Of a DNA stretch of 64,000 nucleotides, positions 59,091 to 64,000 are shown piece by piece. The stretch is from Ehretia macrophylla (Eukaryota; Streptophyta; Magnoliopsida; Boraginales; Ehretiaceae): the NCBI GenBank assembly GCA_037974665.1, contig CM075765.1:3043501-3107500 (forward strand), written 5' to 3'. The position numbers were made by a program, and so were the translations under genes. The first letter of the stretch is position 1. Each line of letters begins with the position of its first letter. Under the pieces are notes generated by a model. It saw only the letters and a list, made by a program, of their open reading frames with translations. It searched no databases and was not told the DNA's origin.

Positions 59091-60917
59091 GGAAATACAT
59101 TGGGATATTCCCGAATAATAGGGACTTCCTCTAGCTGTAGTTTATCAGATGGCTTGTTGATCAAATAAGCTAGATAACCCGAACACCCCTTACTCACCAA
59201 CTTAACGGCTTTAGTTGCTGAGATAACAAAACTCGTCTTTGTACCTCGGTTCCCTACTACCTCAACTACTGGCTGATCTGGGAAACGAAACTGTACTACC
59301 TTGGTTCTACAGTTCAACTGGGCATCATACTTAGAAAGCCAATCCATACCCAAGATAACATCATACCCCCGGATGGGAAATAAAATAAGGTCCGAAGGAA
59401 AATTATGCCCCTTAACATGTATTATACAATCCTTACATACTAAGCTAGTAACATACTTATCAGTCAAAGAGGTACTAATCTCAACCACATAAGGCAATCT
59501 TTCAGGTTGCAAATTAACACGTTGCACACAAGCAGGAGTAATGAAAGAATGCGTAGCACCAGAATCAATCAACACTTTAACAAGTTGATCAAGTATAAGG
59601 AAGTTACCTTCCACAACTGCAGTCTCCTCAGGCATCTCCTCTAAGTCAACTGCGTAGGCCCGAGCCTGAACCCGCTGCTGCTGCTGAGGTGCACTGGCTG
59701 CAGGTCGGCCCTGATAACCCTGAGTCGCTGTCCGATCCTCAGTCCTCGCATACCTAGGGCAATTCCTCGCCCTGAGCTGATCGCTGCCGCAACCCAAACA
59801 CATCCTTGCTTTCACCCTGCAATCGGTCTCCACATGTCCCGTGCGGTTGCAGTGTGTACACTGCGATGATGATGCACTAACACTGCCCCTAGAAGAACCA
59901 GGAGCTGAAGAAACCGCTGATCTAGCCTACTGCTGCTAAGGCTTACCAAACTAGGCCTGTACTGACCCTGAGACTGGGCTGGCCTAAACTGGGACTGAAC
60001 CTGGTATGGCCCCTGCTGAAACTGAGGCCGATAGTAACTCTGCTGACCCTGTGGCCTATAAGTACCCTCTGTGCTGGCGGCCTGTACACAACCTGCTGTA
60101 CCGGAGGCCTATACGTACCCTGCTGATACTGCGGGTGATATTGCCTCTTACTAGGCTGACTAGACACAAGCTGGTCCCCCTTTCTCTTCTCTAGTCTAGA
60201 AGCTGCCTCAAAAGCCTTAGTGAAAATATCATATCGATTCAGAGCCATCACATCCTGAATCTCGGGCCTCAACCCCAGCATGAACCTACGAGTCCTTCGC
60301 TCCTCATCTGCCACATACTCCGGTGCATACCGGGACAATCGAGTAAATGTGGCCTCATATTCAGTCACTGTAGCATCTCCCTGAACCAAGGCTAGAAACT
60401 CTGCCTCTCTCCATTCCCTCGCAATCCTCGGGACATACTTTGCTCGGAAAGCCATCAAAAAGGTACCCCAAACATAAGGAATACCCTATGTCACCCAAGC
60501 TAGTCCTTACCATGCGCCATAACTCCTCTGCCTCATCATCTAACAAGTACACGGAAAAAGACACTTTCTGCTCATCAGTATAGTCAAGTGGATCATAAAC
60601 CTTCTCTAACTTGCTAATCCATGCCTCTGCCTTCCTATCATCTGGCTCCCCCTGAAATCTTGGTGGATGATATCCTAAGAACTCCTTTAGGGTACCACGC
60701 CCATGGTTACCACCCTGAATATTCAGTAGCTGAGCCTGCATAGCTTGATTTTGGGCAGCCTGCCCTACTAATAACTGTGTTGACTAGCCACTAACTCAGC
60801 AATCCTCTCCATTGCTGCCCCCAATCGGTCATCATCCCTACCACGGCCCGGTGCCGCGTTACCCGGAGTGTCATCAGTTATCTCAGGCCTACCTCTGGTT
60901 CTCGATCGACCGACCAT
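59091..60917 (-). pseudogene. Chromovirus gag and protease
   Basis: Gag starts at the ATG at 60917 (MVGRSRTRG). It contains the core segments FLGYHPPRFQGEPDDRKAEAW, FRAKYVPRIAREWREAEFLALVQG and FTRLSRYAPEYVADEERRTRRF, a Pro/Gln-rich linker, and a zinc-knuckle pair ending CLGCGSDQLRARNCP. The protease follows with VKVLIDSGATHSFI (catalytic D-S-G) and GMDWLSKY. Frameshifts near 60785, near 60470 and between 59943 and 59840 break gag. The protease frame is intact up to REYPNVFP, where the CRM-like element is inserted, and pol continues at 51430. Confidence 0.9.
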
Positions 60918-61150
60918 TCTATTAATCAAAGAGTTAGCATAGTTATTGCACGTAAACAGATTATAAACAATTATTAACACCTAAACAACAAACTCATATA
61001 AAACAAATAAACAAATTGATCACATAATCACATAAGTACTAAATCACATAATCACATAATCATTTAATACACAGTTCACTTTTCTTTCTTTTCATACATA
61101 CTTTCATGCTAAGACCATTACCCACATTCTGAGAATACCAACTAACATGA

Positions 61151-61162
61151 GCTCTGATACCA
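61151..61162 (-). other. Primer-binding site of the chromovirus
   Basis: The minus strand reads TGGTATCAGAGC exactly, six bases inside the 5' LTR start at 61169. It is the Met-tRNA type PBS. Confidence 0.93.
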
Positions 61163-61168
61163 CTTAAA

Positions 61169-62490
61169 TGTCACGCCCTAACTCGACCCCTCCTATAATC
61201 AGTCAGGACGCAACGGAATTTCGGCAGTATAATCACAGTAAATAGGATACCGAGGCTCTAAAGCAACCTCAATAGACATCCTACATCAACTCCATAAACC
61301 ATAAACAAACAATTCCTCAATAATCACAACATACATCATAACCATATTATACAATAAACATTCCTCGTTATACGCCTCCGTTCCAACATAATACATAAAC
61401 CTTTAATATACATTACCAAGAACATGTTGAGCCAATCTAGCAACCTAATCATAAACAAAAGAAAGGCTACTAGGACAACATCAACTAATTCATTAACTTA
61501 TTAACATCTTATACATTATAAACTACAAAGCATATAAAAGTCTACTAAGTTAATTTACAAGATAATAAAACATGTACGACATCATGGATAAGACTCTGGA
61601 ACATAGGACTCGTCCACGTAAGGCACATTTTCCACATTCTCCTCTTCAGGAGGCACGTACCCGTAATCCTGTGAAAGTACACCTGTATGCATGCAATAAT
61701 AGAGAGTGAGCTTATATAAAATAAGCCCAGCGAGGATCCGATAGATCTCGAGGAAGGTCTACTAAACTCCTTGGAATACTCCTTTGAGTCAGTAAACACA
61801 CAAAAACAACAATAATAATATCATCACATAACTATATGACCATTCAATAAAGGATACTCTAGTTGGTGTAGCTCCAAACACCATCACGATCATAACAGCC
61901 TTCTTGTGACTCCTATAAACTCACGCACCCGGGGTACCCCCAATAACCTCGCCCTCCATGACACCTCCGTCATGCGAGCTGGAGGCAATCTCTGATAGTC
62001 ATGCCGTTATCAACCCGACAGCCCAATGCTGCCCGAGAGGTGGCACACACATACCAGAGACCCATCAATAATAATAAACATCAATCATTTATAGGAGGAC
62101 AGTCTAGCAGAACTGTTTATCTCCCGGCATCAATCATCAATCAATAATCATATTATCATCATAATAATCATCAATCGTCAATTAAACAACAAAATAACTA
62201 AGTTAGATGACAAAGTAGGCCATCCAACCGAACATGCATTAAACACACAATCAAACTCTAATTTACCCATCAACAACTGACAATTCAATCACTCAACCCA
62301 CACCCAATCAGCTAAGGCTCAATTCAATAATTTAAAGAAAGATAACCTAAACTTCAAAAATTCATAACTTACATTCATGAATGTTATAATTTTGATTCAG
62401 CTAGGCCCTATAGCACATAAACAGGTCATATGCACACAAAACGAGATAAAGCACGTAAATCAAGTTAAAGCAGATAAGTGGGGTTTCACA
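61169..62490 (-). mobile_element. 5' LTR of the chromovirus, with internal deletion
   Basis: It runs from TGTCACGCCC to GGGTTTCACA, then the target duplication ATTCT (62491-62495), matching ATTCT at 46103-46107. Compared with the 2424-bp 3' LTR it is 1322 bp: about 1.1 kb is missing between the ACTTACATTC block (62365) and the CTAGGCCCTATAGC block (62401). At the junction, 62382-62396 is a 15-bp inverted copy of 48425-48439. Confidence 0.92.
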
Positions 62491-62495
62491 ATTCT

Positions 62496-62784
62496 TGTAT
62501 TTCATTTTAAATACATATGTATATAGTTGTATATACTTTTATGTATTTTCTTTTAATGTACTAGTTATGAATTTACTCTTAAGATTTTGTAAATACAACC
62601 TGCTTACAAGCAAAATTTTAATTGTTATTATTTCTGTTACGCTTGCATGTTCTGTTATTTACATATCTCAAGACGATCCTGTTGCGCTCTCACTTTTGAA
62701 GCTGATGCCTTTACAGGCCTTCATTTGAAAGTTGATGCCCTATTGCGCCTTTATTATGAAGCTGACGCCTTTATTGCGCCTTCA
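62496..62784 (+). mobile_element. LTR of the plus-strand element (second part)
   Basis: This completes the LTR begun at 45563. It holds three imperfect repeats of a GAAGCTGATGCCTTTA-like unit (about 62698-62784) and ends TTGCGCCTTCA at 62784, two bases before a PBS. Confidence 0.75.
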
Positions 62785-62786
62785 AG

Positions 62787-62799
62787 TGGTATCAGAGCC
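62787..62799 (+). other. Primer-binding site of the plus-strand element
   Basis: TGGTATCAGAGCC, a perfect Met-tRNA type PBS, immediately after the LTR end. It shows that the outermost element of the nest is in plus orientation and continues beyond the window. Confidence 0.92.
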
Positions 62800-64000
62800 A
62801 TGGTTTTGAAAGTCCGTAATATGTACATTTAAGCTTGGATCTAATCTCTTAATGATATTCGGCACAATTATGAGAAAGATATGAGTTGATTCCATTCCCC
62901 AAGGAAAGATCGACTTTGATTGGAACGAGCCAAAAGTTTTCTATGATTGGGCTTGATGATCCCTTTATGTGAATCTCGGTTTACGTGTCATATTGAAGCT
63001 ATATGGCTTGTGAAGTCGGTTGGTCTTGGAATGCTTGGTTGATGTTAGAGTCAATTCTCTTTCATGCATGTTGTCAAATACATTAATTGAAGATTAGATG
63101 GACTTGTTATATCTTTTGTATATGATGCGTAAAGATGATTGTTGAATGTTTTTCATTTAGCTTTGATTATCTATGTGATAAGTTTAATCTAGCTACATGT
63201 TGCATAAATGGTGAACTTGATCATGGACTTAGTGGATACCCGGTTTGTAATAGAGCCATAAGTCTCTTTTCATTTTCTTGCTTTTGAGAGAACTTTGTAA
63301 TGAGGACTACATGTAAATTCTCAAGAAGACATGGTGAATCCAAAGGAGTTGGAGATCTTGAAGACATAATGATGTATTTTAAGATAGTTTTTCCTTTTTA
63401 TTCCAAAGTCCATGTCCACCATTTATATCTGTTGCATGCATTATATATTCTATATGCTTGTAATGTATGCATAATGAGATCTATTACAAAACTTCCAAAT
63501 GTGCAAATTAATATTAGATCTGCTGTCATCTGCCTTCCTAGGACTTAATGAATCCAAAGCGATCATATCCGGTCTTACCCAAAGGTAGAGGGACATGATT
63601 CATACTAAGTTTAATTAAGTTGCTAGTAGTAGAACATAGTGATCTGGTTGTCTTCCAAAATCTAACGACCAACATAGCCACAAAGGTTTGAGGCTATTGA
63701 TTCAATTTGTCGGATAACTGTGAGATGGCAGATCGGGTCTAACTGAATTACTTAATCAACATTGCCACCAAGGTTTGAGGCCAAAGTGATTTAAGGACTG
63801 GATATGACCATAACCTATTTTGTGAAATAGACAACAAAGCGTTATTGACTCTTGATATTTTTATTCCAACATAACCACAAAGGTTTGAGGGATACAAATT
63901 ATTAAGAGAATTTGGTCACCCACTACCAGATTTTAACAAAATTCGTGTTTCTCATTATGGGAGTATGATATTCGAAAAAGATAGTGGGAGATACTATTTT
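62800..64000 (+). mobile_element. Internal region of the plus-strand element, non-coding as far as seen
   Basis: I find no gag motif in 1.2 kb after the PBS, only short frames, so this element is either heavily decayed or non-autonomous. It contains three copies of a CAACATA(G)CCACAAAGGTTTGAGG-like word near 63672, 63757 and 63868. Copia affiliation is suggested by the short LTR and PBS layout but is not proven. The region runs off the window end. Confidence 0.5.

Overview
This window is eukaryotic, almost certainly from a repeat-rich eudicot plant nuclear genome. The sequence is AT-rich. LTR retrotransposons carry primer-binding sites for the plant initiator Met-tRNA and for tRNA-Asp, the coding relics belong to plant Ty3/Gypsy and Ty1/Copia lineages, and the one intact host gene is a plant-specific nepenthesin-type aspartic protease. 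A Solanaceae or other asterid source is a guess only. I found no tRNA or rRNA gene, no CRISPR array and no bacterial-style operon.

Layout. (1) 1-2506: plus-strand Ty3/Gypsy relic (3' part of an LTR, Met-tRNA PBS, decayed gag). (2) 2507-16490: minus-strand array of a non-autonomous element with no coding capacity, in the order LTR-internal-LTR-internal-LTR, sharing the middle LTR. That middle LTR is split by a plus-strand solo LTR (9150-11599, perfect 5-bp TSD). The first internal region carries a poly(A)-tailed retrocopy of a cellular mRNA (6643-7132). (3) 16491-25720: LTR relics, including a minus-strand Copia gag pseudogene interrupted by a 2.3-kb solo LTR (17767-20082). (4) 25721-32715: the gene-bearing island, with a small solo LTR (26921-27414), the intronless aspartic protease gene (28123-29457) and a PF04195-type transposon gag relic (30988-31785). 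(5) 32716-45421: a nearly complete minus-strand Athila-like element with both LTRs. Its 5' LTR carries a palindromic LTR-derived insertion (43040-44429). (6) 45563-63999: a three-level nest. A plus-strand LTR with a Met-tRNA PBS was split by a minus-strand chromovirus (46108-62490, TSD ATTCT), which was itself split by a minus-strand CRM-like Gypsy element (51431-59090, TSD GGAAA).

Most retroelement genes are broken by nonsense codons, frameshifts or lost catalytic residues, so the only gene likely to make a functional host protein is the secreted protease at 28123-29457. The most unusual items are the palindromic LTR insertion with integrase-type target duplications and convergent TATA boxes, the three-LTR array, the CRM-like element whose 3' LTR and polypurine tract lie inside its pol reading frame, and the deletion plus 15-bp micro-inversion in one chromovirus LTR. 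Boundaries given as TG...CA with matched TSDs were read directly; lineage names rest on recognised protein motifs and are inference.
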